Below, in pieces: positions 8,828 to 17,401 of a stretch of DNA of 64,000 bases. The translations under genes and the position numbers were made by a program. Origin of the DNA: Acetobacterium malicum subsp. dehalogenans DSM 11527 (GTDB taxonomy: Bacteria > Bacillota > Clostridia > Eubacteriales > Eubacteriaceae); assembly GCF_000472665.1 (NCBI RefSeq), contig NZ_AXAC01000019.1, forward strand, positions 24,448 to 88,447, in the 5' to 3' direction. Within the stretch, counting starts at the first letter, position 1, and each line of letters opens with the position of its first letter. The notes under the pieces were generated by a model. It was not told the origin of the DNA. It was given only the letters and a program-made list of their open reading frames with translations, and ran no database searches.

Positions 8828-8953
8828 GTGCAAATCGGCAACGACGCCCGCAGCAGTTTCGCCAATCGCCAACATGCATTTATTTATCAAGATGGTTTAA
8901 GTATAAGCTTTAATTATGAAGATCAGGTTACTCAAATTCTTAAGAATTTTTGA
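8828..8953 (+). other. Possible gene remnant or spurious short ORF
   Basis: In an otherwise noncoding 315-base gap, a frame with GTG at 8828 and TGA at 8951-8953 gives 41 residues with protein-like composition (it includes SFANRQHAFIYQDG and ends in a Lys-Asn-Phe). There is no ribosome site, and the frame stays open upstream across the exporter promoter. It looks like the tail of a decayed plus-strand gene. I do not recognise it, and chance is possible. Confidence 0.2.
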
Positions 8954-8956
8954 CAA

Positions 8957-8982
8957 TAAAAAAGACTCCGGACTGGAGTCTT
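8957..8982 (-). terminator. Terminator of the sensor kinase gene
   Basis: AAGACTCC (8962-8969) pairs with GGAGTCTT (8975-8982) around a five-base loop. On the minus strand a run of T follows the stem, just downstream of the kinase stop at 8997. Confidence 0.75.
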
Positions 8983-8996
8983 AAATAGTATGAGGG

Positions 8997-10049
8997 CTAC
9001 TGATGAATGGGCAGAATCAGTTCGACCTTGAATAGCTGGTTCAACTGATAGTAGTCGATGCGACCCTGATGGCGGGTGATGATTTTTCGGCAGGAGTCGA
9101 GGCTGGAACCTTCAGCGTCGATGACCTTTTTTCCGGCGCCATCCGGGTTATTAATCGTTTTATTACGAAGAATAATACAGAGTTCGTTTTTATTGAGGAT
9201 CAGACCAAAATCGATAGGCTTGTCAGGGTCGGCGTACTTAATAATATTGGCCGTCAGATAGTCAAAAATCCGTTGCAGCTGCTCCAGATCAACCCACAGG
9301 GAGAAATCCCGTTCGATGCAGTTTTCCTGAACAACATCATATCCGGCTTCTTTTAAAGTCTGGGTGGAAGAATTCAGTAGCTGATGAATCAGGGGTTTTC
9401 CGCTATAAACTTTAAACTGGTAGTATCCTTTGCCGTTATCGGTAAAGGCATGTTCAAAAAGATCGTCAATAAAACCGATAACCTGGTAAGCTTTTTTCAG
9501 GGAGATCTTCAGGTAAGCTTCTTTTTTTGAAAAATCATGTTCATCAGGGTTCTGAATGCGTTCAAGGTAACCGATGATACCTGATAACGGAGCATGAATT
9601 TCATTGGAAACAGAGGTAATAATGTGATGATTTTCCATCTTGGCAAGGGATTCGGCCTTATTCTTAACCTCATATAAATCATGAATCAGATTGATGTTAT
9701 TGGCAATATCGGTGAGTTCGTTATGGCCCTGAAGAGGGATATAAGATTCAAAGTTTTCAGCGGCGATATGTTCGGATCCTTTTTGAAGCGTTTTGAGATA
9801 GCTTAATTTCTGGCGAATTAAATGGGAGATCATAATAAAAACCAATAAATTGGGTATAATTATGAATAGAACACTCAAAAATAGGTTGTTATTAAAAATC
9901 GGCAACAGAATGAGATTCAGGGTGGTATTTAAGATAATCGCACCGATTAAAGCAAGACTCAGATATTTTATTAAGACCGAGACCAATTCCTCATCTGGTC
10001 GATTCTGGCTATTTTTTATTCCGGTCTGGTCTGGTTTGTTATTTTTCAA
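8997..10049 (-). CDS. Orphan membrane sensor histidine kinase, partly degenerate
   Basis: A 350-residue protein with two N-terminal membrane segments (about 25-50 and 56-78), a HAMP-like linker (about 79-125) and an H-box SNEIHAPLSGIIGYL with H152. The C-terminal ATPase region keeps an N-box-like stretch (LTANIIKYAD). The G1 region has only RNKTINNPDG, and the G2 glycines read GSSLDSCRKII instead of GxGLGL. ATP binding may therefore be weak or lost, although VanS-type kinases also have poor G1 boxes. No response regulator is adjacent. The start is TTG at 10049, eight bases after AAAGGA. The short loop between the membrane segments suggests it senses the membrane itself. Confidence 0.75.
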   Translation of the reverse strand: MKNNKPDQTGIKNSQNRPDEELVSVLIKYLSLALIGAIILNTTLNLILLPIFNNNLFLSVLFIIIPNLLVFIMISHLIRQKLSYLKTLQKGSEHIAAENFESYIPLQGHNELTDIANNINLIHDLYEVKNKAESLAKMENHHIITSVSNEIHAPLSGIIGYLERIQNPDEHDFSKKEAYLKISLKKAYQVIGFIDDLFEHAFTDNGKGYYQFKVYSGKPLIHQLLNSSTQTLKEAGYDVVQENCIERDFSLWVDLEQLQRIFDYLTANIIKYADPDKPIDFGLILNKNELCIILRNKTINNPDGAGKKVIDAEGSSLDSCRKIITRHQGRIDYYQLNQLFKVELILPIHQ

Positions 10050-10216
10050 TTCAATAATCCTTTCTTAATGGTTTTATCATATAATCATTGTAAACGGTAA
10101 TGCGATTATAATCAACAGGAGCTTTAACTTAAATTTAATCATTCTTAAGTAAAACCGGCCTGGTGCTGTTAAAATAGAATATTCATATTAATAAAAAAAG
10201 ATTTAAGGAGGAGAAA

Positions 10217-10543
10217 ATGAAAAAAGGAATTAGTTTGGCAGTCGCGGTTATGTTGGTAATGGGGTTGTTTGTTGGCTGTAACAGTAGTGCCAAGCCGAAA
10301 ACGGATGAACTGGCCGATAGTGTCAGCTTTACGGCAACCATCGATGAAGTCAGTGATACTGAGTTACTGGTAACGGTCCTCGATGATGAGAATTTTAATC
10401 AGGCTCGGGTTAACATGCAAGGTTTTGACAGTCTGGATTTTGTGCCAGAGAAAGGTCAGACAATTAAACTGAGCATAAAAAACCAGGTCGGGATGAGCGA
10501 ACCACCTTTTGTTAATCCAATTACCATTGAACTGGTGAAGTAA
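10217..10543 (+). CDS. Small lipoprotein of unknown function
   Basis: A 108-residue secreted protein with a clear lipoprotein signal. MKK is followed by a hydrophobic core and the lipobox LFVGC, with the lipidated Cys at position 21. The mature part (about 88 residues) is acidic and beta-rich, resembling small OB-fold-like lipoproteins of Firmicutes (DUF3221-like). That resemblance is only by pattern. AAGGAGGAG lies five bases before the ATG. It is divergent from the sensor kinase across a 167-base gap, so a shared envelope stress role is possible but unproven. Confidence 0.7.
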   Translation: MKKGISLAVAVMLVMGLFVGCNSSAKPKTDELADSVSFTATIDEVSDTELLVTVLDDENFNQARVNMQGFDSLDFVPEKGQTIKLSIKNQVGMSEPPFVNPITIELVK

Positions 10544-10625
10544 TTTAAGAGGTTGGTAAGAAAATGGTTTAACTCCCGGTGGTTTTGGGATATAATAAGA
10601 CTAGATTACTATGAGGAGAAATTGA

Positions 10626-11126
10626 ATGAGTTTATACGATGCGTGGAAAAACTACATAGAAGAGAATTGCAGCACCCAGGAAGAGCAAAATGAATTCTGG
10701 GAAAAATACTGTGCTGATGAAAAAGTTCTATACCAGAAAATTCTTGGTGAGAAAATAACCATCATAGAGGGTAAGGTAGAAGATCTGGTTAAAGAATCGA
10801 ATATGGTTCCACCCCAATACATGGGTTTTCTGGACGGTATCAGTGATAGTCTGATGGCACCCATTGATCTTGAGATGATTGAACTGGATTCCGAAATCAA
10901 GCTGGAAATCGATTTTGCCAAGCTTTATAAAAATATGCTGGCAGTTCCGGCGGAATGGCTTTATACCCTGGATGAATGGGATAATTTTTTCACTGAAGAC
11001 GAACGGATTGAGTTGGAAAAAGATTACAAGCGATCTAAAACCGTTGTGAATGAAGTGAAGGTAGGCCGAAATGATCCATGTCCATGCGGATCCGGCAAAA
11101 AATTCAAAAAGTGCTGTGGCCGTTAA
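10626..11126 (+). CDS. SEC-C motif protein
   Basis: A 166-residue protein whose last 25 residues form a SEC-C zinc motif ([20 protein letters not shown]), the same metal-binding tail found on SecA. The rest is acidic and helical and I do not recognise it ([13 protein letters not shown]... start). SEC-C tails on small proteins may bind the ribosome or other partners, and the function is unknown. GAGGAGAAATTG precedes the ATG. The stop codon TAA (11124-11126) is the first part of a long terminator palindrome shared with the convergent patatin gene. Confidence 0.8.
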   Translation: MSLYDAWKNYIEENCSTQEEQNEFWEKYCADEKVLYQKILGEKITIIEGKVEDLVKESNMVPPQYMGFLDGISDSLMAPIDLEMIELDSEIKLEIDFAKLYKNMLAVPAEWLYTLDEWDNFFTEDERIELEKDYKRSKTVVNEVKVGRNDPCPCGSGKKFKKCCGR

Positions 11127-11167
11127 ACCATTAAAAAAAGAGCGAAAGCTCTTTTTTTAATGGTTTA
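11124..11167. terminator. Bidirectional terminator containing both stop codons
   Basis: A perfect inverted repeat of 20-base arms (11124-11143 and 11148-11167) around a GAAA tetraloop, with A7 and T7 tracts inside the arms. The SEC-C stop (11124-11126) and the patatin stop (11157-11159 on the minus strand) both lie within it. Confidence 0.85.
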
Positions 11168-12482
11168 TTATTTCATGAATATAAAAAATAGTAATCATCG
11201 CAAGGGCGATATCTGGTGAAAATTTGCTCAAAAAAGTTGACATCCGCTCAGGACTGAGATCGCTCCGGATACTCAAAAATACGATGTAAAAGGTGATAAA
11301 ATTATACCGCAGGAAATTGTTATTGGATGGGGTTAAAAAGGTTCCAATGATTTTAGGATTGTCCAAGAGGGTGAGGTTTTCATCCAAAAGCCGATTCAGC
11401 TCTTTGAGAATGGCCTGAATGAAGAAATCAATGGAATAGTTTTCCAAGCGGAACACACCCATACTTTTCCCCGTAATTTCCAGCATTGAAAGGCCAAGGG
11501 GCTGGTTTTTAAAAGCTGTTTTCCTTAACAGATTTTCAAGCGAACTTAATATATCGCTTTGAGTGGCATCGGCCGGTAGATTGAGTAGTGTCAGCATTTT
11601 TTGCAATTGTTTCTGATTTGATAGCGGCATCCCCAAGGTATTGATAAATTTCCTGAAAAAGGTATTGCTTTTATGGGTGCTCAGATAAAAATGTTTGCCA
11701 TCCAGGACTCCAAATACCTTTAGGGCATCCAGATAACCCAACTGAATATTCTGTTCGATTTGTCGGGAATCGAAATTCATGATCCCCCCAAGATACTCGG
11801 AATTATTGATAGTAATGATTTCGGCATTTTTATCCCGTACCCATTTTCGCATTCCGGGAGCAGGAAATTCCACTGAAATAATCTGATTAAAATTCTGTTC
11901 GAGCATAAAATTTATTGGGACATTATCAAAAAAACCGCCATCGAGATAGGTTTTACCATCGATTTCCTGTTTCTGGAAAATGGGTAAGGCGGCACTGGCC
12001 AGTAAATAGTCAATCAACTGGCCTTCAGGGATATTTTCAATCATCAGCTGACGCGGTTTCAGGCTGGTGATATCAACCGTTACCAATCCGAATCGAATCG
12101 ATGAATTCCGGATGGCTTCTTCAGAGACCAACTGGGTTAGATTGTAGCGCAGCGGCGAAATATCCAAACCGTCTGAAAAAAGAGCCGTTATAAAACCATT
12201 TCTGAAAACATCAAAGCTCTCTTTTGACCACTGCTCTACATAGGTGTTGGTCATTTTTTTATTTAAATCAAGAACCTGGTTAATGGTCAGATTGGACCAG
12301 AATTCCAGGGCAATTTCATAATCGTCCTGGGCAATCATGGCGGCGTTCAGCGCTCCGACCGAGGTTCCGATAACGGCCCCCAGGGAGTAATCACATTCTC
12401 GGAGGGCCTTCCAAACGCCCATTTCAAAGGCACCTTTGGCACCGCCGCCACTGAGGACCAGGCCATACTGTTGCTGTGACAT
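11157..12482 (-). CDS. Patatin-like phospholipase
   Basis: A 441-residue cytoplasmic protein with a patatin domain over about residues 6-200. The oxyanion loop is SGGGAKGAF (11-19), the nucleophile elbow is GTSVG with S41, and the catalytic Asp D181 is in the DGG motif. It is expected to hydrolyse acyl lipids. The 240-residue C-terminal part is helical and not recognised. No signal peptide or lysis partner is adjacent. AGAGGTG lies eight bases before the ATG. The 3-prime end lies inside the bidirectional terminator shared with the SEC-C gene. Confidence 0.88.
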   Translation of the reverse strand: MSQQQYGLVLSGGGAKGAFEMGVWKALRECDYSLGAVIGTSVGALNAAMIAQDDYEIALEFWSNLTINQVLDLNKKMTNTYVEQWSKESFDVFRNGFITALFSDGLDISPLRYNLTQLVSEEAIRNSSIRFGLVTVDITSLKPRQLMIENIPEGQLIDYLLASAALPIFQKQEIDGKTYLDGGFFDNVPINFMLEQNFNQIISVEFPAPGMRKWVRDKNAEIITINNSEYLGGIMNFDSRQIEQNIQLGYLDALKVFGVLDGKHFYLSTHKSNTFFRKFINTLGMPLSNQKQLQKMLTLLNLPADATQSDILSSLENLLRKTAFKNQPLGLSMLEITGKSMGVFRLENYSIDFFIQAILKELNRLLDENLTLLDNPKIIGTFLTPSNNNFLRYNFITFYIVFLSIRSDLSPERMSTFLSKFSPDIALAMITIFYIHEIINH

Positions 12483-12536
12483 TTAATGTTCACCTCTCTG
12501 TTTTAAGAAATGTTTTAAAGAGTCTTTCGAAACAAA

Positions 12537-13394
12537 TTAGTAATACATGCCATTCATCAGACCACCAAGCATTCCCATACCGCCTAATCCGACGCAGGCT
12601 ACGCAGGCAAAGATCATCAGCACCGTAAAGGCCATCCCGATGATGGAACAAATCAGACCTGCCATGGCCATACCGGTGGGCAGACCCTGAAGTTTTCGTT
12701 CCTTCATGGCAATCATCCCAAAAATAAGACCCACCGCACCGGTCAGCAAACCGCTACCGATTAAGGTGATAAAGCTGACAATTGAGAAGATCCCCAATGA
12801 CAGCGCCAGAATTGATTTGGAATCGTAAGCTTCAGTAATGACTCCTTCTGGGTGACGTTCATCGTAAGCATCGCGATTGCGGATAATAAAGACAAAAATT
12901 GGGCCCAGGAAAGGAAAAATAATGCTGAGAACCAGATAAAGCACTCGGTGATCTTTATCATAAATACTGTAGAGCCAGAATTGAGCGGCATAATAGTAGA
13001 AGCTCAGCGCCAAAGATAACAAAATTCCCATAAAGGCGCCTAGATAGGGAATGAAGCTAAGAATCATCATGACAATGGATAAGGCCAGACCGATCAGAGG
13101 CAGAAAGAGCTTGGCATAGGGAATATGCCAGGTGCTGATGGAAACATCATCGTTGATCAGTTCACCCATCAGATAATTACTGGCCAGGGGAACCCAGGCT
13201 AGCCAGGGGTTATCAATATTTCGGTTTTTGGCCATGGTGTAAAGACCAAGGGAATTAAAAACATAACAAATCAGGCCGATAATAAGACTAACGACTAAAA
13301 TAATGCCAAGAACTGACATAATCACCGGCATAATCGCCATAATACTGTCAGGCTGGGAAGAAATATCTCCCAGATAATCATCATACATATTCAT
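12537..13394 (-). CDS. Multi-pass membrane protein with C-terminal DUF4190-like part
   Basis: A 285-residue protein with about seven hydrophobic segments. The N-terminal half (a segment at about 19-48, then NPWLAWVPLASNYLMGEL and further membrane helices) resembles uncharacterised Firmicute membrane proteins. The last 95 residues (SILALSLGIFSIVSF to the C-terminus) form a DUF4190-like helical pair. That part closely matches the separate 95-residue protein at 14360-14647, including the shared CVACVGL stretch. AGGAGG lies seven bases before the ATG. Function unknown; the neighbour on the 5-prime side is lgt. Confidence 0.7.
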   Translation of the reverse strand: MNMYDDYLGDISSQPDSIMAIMPVIMSVLGIILVVSLIIGLICYVFNSLGLYTMAKNRNIDNPWLAWVPLASNYLMGELINDDVSISTWHIPYAKLFLPLIGLALSIVMMILSFIPYLGAFMGILLSLALSFYYYAAQFWLYSIYDKDHRVLYLVLSIIFPFLGPIFVFIIRNRDAYDERHPEGVITEAYDSKSILALSLGIFSIVSFITLIGSGLLTGAVGLIFGMIAMKERKLQGLPTGMAMAGLICSIIGMAFTVLMIFACVACVGLGGMGMLGGLMNGMYY

Positions 13395-13452
13395 AACAAA
13401 AACCTCCTAAAAAATCTAATACCCTAATTATACCCTAAAGTCATCTAAATAA

Positions 13453-14223
13453 CTATTGTTTCAAGTGTTTTTCATAAAGCTGTTGAGGGATTTTCAGGAT
13501 AAACAGAATCCCCAAACCAATGATCAGCAGGCTGATGAATTGGGATGTGGAGAGAAATCCGATCGCGCCGCGGGGATCGGCGCGAAAAAATTCATTGATA
13601 AAGCGAAAGAGACCAGAGGTGATTAAATAGAGCCCGGTGGTAAAACCAGGCGTGTCGCTTCTCCACAACACGGCCATCAGAAGCAGGGTGAGTCCAAAAA
13701 GAAAGGCCGATTCAGATAACTGCGCCGGAAACAAACCAATCCCGGATGGCGGATAGGCACCAACCGGATAATGAACAGCGCCGGGCCCCTCATAAGGAAT
13801 CCCATAGCAGCAGCCGTTGAAAAAACAACCAATCCGCCCAAAGGCCTGGGCCAGGGCTAAGCAAGGGACTGCGATGTCGAAAAATTGGATTGAATCGAGG
13901 TGATAAATATGAGTGTAAAAATATCCCCCCAAAATCCCGCCGATCAGGCCGCCATAGAAAACCGCGCCGCCGGTAGCCAAGCGAATCAGGGCGGTTTCGG
14001 GGCTGGCGATCAGATTGGGCAAATCGACAATAATATACAGCAGTTTAGCACCACTGATGCCGCCGATGATACCAAAGAGTCCGAAAAACATGGCGTCCAT
14101 GGTGGAAATGCTGTATTTTCGGGCAGTTTGAACGCCTAATAAAAAAGCGGCTCCAGTTCCCAGTAAAAATAAAACACCAAAGGTCGGGATCGAATAATTA
14201 AAAAAATGAATAACTGGATACAT
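13453..14223 (-). CDS. lgt: Prolipoprotein diacylglyceryl transferase Lgt
   Basis: A membrane enzyme that transfers diacylglyceryl from phosphatidylglycerol to the lipobox Cys of prelipoproteins. The Lgt signature GRIGCFFNGCCYG and the preceding GGAVFYGGLIGGILGGY are present, and the rest is multi-pass. The open frame extends upstream to 14271, but AAAGGAG lies six bases before the ATG at 14223. The protein then starts MYPVIHFFNYSIPTFG, as is normal for the family, at 256 residues. The window has several likely substrates (10217-10543 and the PrsA-like protein). Confidence 0.93.
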   Translation of the reverse strand: MYPVIHFFNYSIPTFGVLFLLGTGAAFLLGVQTARKYSISTMDAMFFGLFGIIGGISGAKLLYIIVDLPNLIASPETALIRLATGGAVFYGGLIGGILGGYFYTHIYHLDSIQFFDIAVPCLALAQAFGRIGCFFNGCCYGIPYEGPGAVHYPVGAYPPSGIGLFPAQLSESAFLFGLTLLLMAVLWRSDTPGFTTGLYLITSGLFRFINEFFRADPRGAIGFLSTSQFISLLIIGLGILFILKIPQQLYEKHLKQ

Positions 14224-14315
14224 AAGACTCCTTTTAGAATAATAGTTGAAGAGTGGCTTTAAACAGGTCATTGACGGTGGTCGCTTAAAAAGTTGACGGT
14301 TTGAGGACTTCGGGT

Positions 14316-14347
14316 AAAAAAAATAGACGATGGGAATCGTCTATTTT
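14316..14347 (-). terminator. Terminator of the small DUF4190 gene
   Basis: Twelve-base arms (14320-14331 and 14336-14347) with loop GGGA. On the minus strand the stem ATCGTCTATTTT runs into T8, just after the stop at 14360. Confidence 0.8.
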
Positions 14348-14359
14348 AATACACTTGAA

Positions 14360-14647
14360 TCAACTGAACATCGCTGCTGTGCCCAATAGTCCGACACAGG
14401 CCACACAAGCGATCAGAACAATTGCACATAGGGCAAGACCAATGATATTAAGGACCAAACCGGCAGTCGCCATACTGTTTGGTTTAAATCCTTCCAGTTC
14501 GCCGGCTTTGCGAATCTGGATGGCAAAAATCAAACCTACTATAGCACAGATAATACCAATAATGGTGAAGTAGCTCCATACGATGCTAACCAAGGATACG
14601 ATTCCCAACACAAGGGAAGCAATGGCCTTATTGTTATACTGTTCCAT
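14360..14647 (-). CDS. Small DUF4190-type membrane protein
   Basis: A 95-residue protein with two or three hydrophobic helices. The order NNKAIASLVLGIVSLV, a loop with a basic turn (IRKAGELEGFKPNS), then MATAGLVLNIIGLAL fits the DUF4190 family of small membrane proteins. It matches the C-terminal third of the 285-residue protein at 12537-13394 and shares the rare CVACVGL stretch. The two genes are probably paralogues by duplication or domain fusion. GGAGGCTTAT precedes the ATG. It has its own terminator. Function unknown. Confidence 0.75.
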   Translation of the reverse strand: MEQYNNKAIASLVLGIVSLVSIVWSYFTIIGIICAIVGLIFAIQIRKAGELEGFKPNSMATAGLVLNIIGLALCAIVLIACVACVGLLGTAAMFS

Positions 14648-14706
14648 ATAAGCCTCCTAAAGTAAAATTATTTCTGTCTTTAGAATACTCCTGTTGGGAA
14701 AAAATG

Positions 14707-16125
14707 TCAAGATTTATGAATCTCTTTTAACTTATCCACCAAATCGAACGCAACATGATTGATGGTTTGCGAACCAGCCACAAGCACCAGATCATTCGGG
14801 CATAAATGGTCAGTCAGATAATTGACAATATCCGTAAAGGCTGAAATGGTAACTGTGGGGATGCCATATTTTGCTTCGATGGCTTTTTGCAGATCTTCGG
14901 AATAAATATTCCAGTCATTACCTTCCCGATCCGAATAAATATCGTTGAGAATGACGTAGTCAGCTTTGGCAAAAGCATCGACAAAATCATCAAAGAAAAA
15001 GAAAGTCCGTGAATAGGTATGCGGTTGAAAAACAACCCAGAGTTTATGGTGTTCATAATTAAGACAGGCATCCACGACCACCTTTAACTCGGTGGGATGA
15101 TGGGCATAATCTTCATAAACGTTGATCCCGTTGACTTCGCCCCGGAATTCGAAACGGCGTTTGGCACCGCTGAATTTTGCCATGCCAGTGATCGAGGTTT
15201 CCACCGGAATGCTGAGGAAGTCGCCGCAGATAATGGCCGAAAGGGCATTGAGGACATTATGCTGGCCGGGAATAATCAATTGATAATGGCCATAAAGTGC
15301 CCCCTTTTTATAGACGTCAAAACTGGGCTTGCCAACCTTATCATAAACAATATTGGCAGGATACCAGTCGTTGGTTTGATCTAAACCATAGGTAGTTACC
15401 GGACAGGCCAAATCAGCTACCACATCGAGAACATCCTGGGAGTCACCATAAGCAATCATCAAGCCATCGGCGGGCAGGATTTTACCAAAATTGGTAAAAG
15501 ATTCCTTGATCTGTTTTAAGCCACCTTTAAAATAATCCAAATGGTCTTCTTCGATATTGGTGATGATGCCGATGGAATGGGAAGTTGTCAGAAAACTATC
15601 CACATATTCACAGGCTTCCACGACGAAGAACTCTTTTCCGTCAATCACGGCATTACCGCCAAATTCATCCAGCTTGCCGCCAATGCTCAGGCTGGGCCGC
15701 ATTTCGGCGTGCTGGAGCAGACAGGCAACCATGGAGGAGGTTGTCGTTTTGCCATGAGTTCCGGCAACGGCAATGGTTTTATCGAAGATGTGGGAAAAAA
15801 GACCCAGAAAACTCGAACGTTCGATTTTGGGAAGATTCAAATCCGTGGCTTTAACCATATCCGGGTTATCGTCATGAATGGCAGCAGAATAAACAACACA
15901 ATCCGTGTCAGCGGGGATGTTTTCGTAGTTGTGGCCGATATGGACCTTGATACCCAGACATTCCAGTTTTTCAGTGTAAGATGAAGCAATCATATCAGAA
16001 CCTTCAATGGAAAAACCTTGGGATAGAGACATCGTAGCCAGGCCACTCATGCTGCTTCCGCCAATTCCAATGAAGAATAATTTATTGATGGGTCGGTTGA
16101 ATTTGTTTTCTAGTTGTGCTTTCAA
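14707..16125 (-). CDS. murC: UDP-N-acetylmuramate--L-alanine ligase MurC
   Basis: It adds L-Ala to UDP-MurNAc at the start of peptidoglycan stem peptide synthesis. Motifs are the Rossmann start FIGIGGSSMSGLA (about 18-30), the ATP P-loop GTHGKTT (122-128), EACEY and later DYAHHPTE, all standard for MurC. The length of 472 is normal. The start is TTG at 16125, eight bases after AAAGGAG, and no better ATG exists. It is divergent from purR across a 264-base gap, as in several Firmicutes. Confidence 0.95.
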   Translation of the reverse strand: MKAQLENKFNRPINKLFFIGIGGSSMSGLATMSLSQGFSIEGSDMIASSYTEKLECLGIKVHIGHNYENIPADTDCVVYSAAIHDDNPDMVKATDLNLPKIERSSFLGLFSHIFDKTIAVAGTHGKTTTSSMVACLLQHAEMRPSLSIGGKLDEFGGNAVIDGKEFFVVEACEYVDSFLTTSHSIGIITNIEEDHLDYFKGGLKQIKESFTNFGKILPADGLMIAYGDSQDVLDVVADLACPVTTYGLDQTNDWYPANIVYDKVGKPSFDVYKKGALYGHYQLIIPGQHNVLNALSAIICGDFLSIPVETSITGMAKFSGAKRRFEFRGEVNGINVYEDYAHHPTELKVVVDACLNYEHHKLWVVFQPHTYSRTFFFFDDFVDAFAKADYVILNDIYSDREGNDWNIYSEDLQKAIEAKYGIPTVTISAFTDIVNYLTDHLCPNDLVLVAGSQTINHVAFDLVDKLKEIHKS

Positions 16126-16306
16126 ATAATCAGCTCCTTTAATTCGGTAATAAAATCTTAATTATTTCTTAATGATTCAACTGAAAGTGTTTATTTGTTG
16201 GTTAAGAATATGCATGAAATAATCAAAATACCATTCAAAATCGGGAAAAACACTTTAAACCGAATTATAACACAGGTCTTTCCGCTGAGTAAAGATTAAA
16301 AAAAAC

Positions 16307-16335
16307 TTGCACTTTCATTGAAATATGAATAATAT
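16307..16335 (+). promoter_or_regulatory. Promoter of purR
   Basis: TTGCAC (16307-16312), a 17-base spacer and TAATAT (16330-16335), followed by purR at 16390. The rest of the murC-purR gap is AT-rich. I could not find a clear PurR box pair. Confidence 0.5.
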
Positions 16336-16389
16336 TATAGATATTGAGAATAATGTTCGGATTTTAATCAAATCCTTCACAGGTGGAAA

Positions 16390-17199
16390 ATGAAAAAGAA
16401 TGAAAGAATCAGTGTGATCACAAAAATATTGTCAGACCATCCCAACGAGGTTTTCAGCTATAATTATTTTACCGATCTACTGGAAGCTGGAAAATCAAGT
16501 GTCTGCGAAGATGTGGCGATTGTCAAAAATGCCATTGAACTGACCGGTACCGGCTATGTCGAAACCTTTTCCGGGGCATCCGGGGGGGTGGTCTATCATC
16601 CCCAGGTGACCAGCGCAGAAGAAATAAGCATCCTCAAAGAAATTGCCGACCAGCTCCAGTCGCCGGCCCGAAAAATTCAAGGCGGTTTTGTCTATTACAG
16701 CGATATCCTCTCGAATCCCCGGTATTCTAAAAATATTGGCCGGATTATTGCGTCAAAATATGGTGAAATGGGGATTGAATATGTTGTCACCACCGAAACC
16801 AAGGGAATCCCTGTGGCCATGGAAACAGCTCACTATTTAAATGTGCCGATGGGGTTGATCCGACGTTCCAACCGGGTAACTGAAGGGGCAACCACCAGTG
16901 TCAATTATATTTCCGGTTCGTCCAATAAAATTAAAACCATGTACCTGAGCCGACGGATTGATCTGAAAGACAAAAAAGTCCTGGTAATTGATGATTTTAT
17001 GAAGGGCGGGGGAACCGCTAAAGGCATGACGAATCTGATGGAAGAGGTTGGTGCCGAGGTGATGGGAATCTGCGTTATTTTTGTGACCCGATCCCCGGCG
17101 GAAAAACTGGTTGAAAATTTCACCCCGCTGATCTGGATGGATGATGAAAACCTGGAAGCTGGATTGCGGGTTTCGCTCCATTCGGAAGCTGAAAACTGA
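16390..17199 (+). CDS. purR: Purine operon repressor PurR (Bacillus type)
   Basis: A 269-residue regulator with an N-terminal winged helix (about 1-75) and a phosphoribosyltransferase-like domain whose PRPP loop reads VLVIDDFMKGGGTAKG. In Bacillus PurR the PRPP signal releases DNA and derepresses purine genes, and the same is expected here for purine genes possibly including guaBA. The N-terminal MKKNERISVITKIL and SYNYFTD..EAGKSSVCEDV blocks are family typical. It opens the conserved purR-spoVG-glmU-prs-pth-mfd run. Confidence 0.93.
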   Translation: MKKNERISVITKILSDHPNEVFSYNYFTDLLEAGKSSVCEDVAIVKNAIELTGTGYVETFSGASGGVVYHPQVTSAEEISILKEIADQLQSPARKIQGGFVYYSDILSNPRYSKNIGRIIASKYGEMGIEYVVTTETKGIPVAMETAHYLNVPMGLIRRSNRVTEGATTSVNYISGSSNKIKTMYLSRRIDLKDKKVLVIDDFMKGGGTAKGMTNLMEEVGAEVMGICVIFVTRSPAEKLVENFTPLIWMDDENLEAGLRVSLHSEAEN

Positions 17200-17314
17200 A
17201 ATAAGCCCGGCGTCTAAAAACACAATGAGAAAGAATAAAACAGCGCCTTAAACAAAGGAAATTTTTTGTTTTTTTTAAACCCTTTTTGAAAATAATAAGA
17301 ATGGAAAATATTTA

Positions 17315-17340
17315 AGGTTTTTGTTTTAATATAGTTGAAT
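17315..17340 (+). promoter_or_regulatory. Sigma-H-like promoter of spoVG
   Basis: AGGTTTT (17315-17321), 12 bases, then GTTGAAT (17334-17340). This fits the sigma-H pattern (AGGAWWW, 11-12 bases, RnnGAAT) with a mismatch in the -35. It lies about 60 bases before spoVG, a classic sigma-H gene in Bacillus. Confidence 0.45.
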
Positions 17341-17401
17341 TTGTGTTAGTATATACCTAGAATTAGACATGTGACTTTATTTCAAAGGGGAGGCTTACGA
17401 G

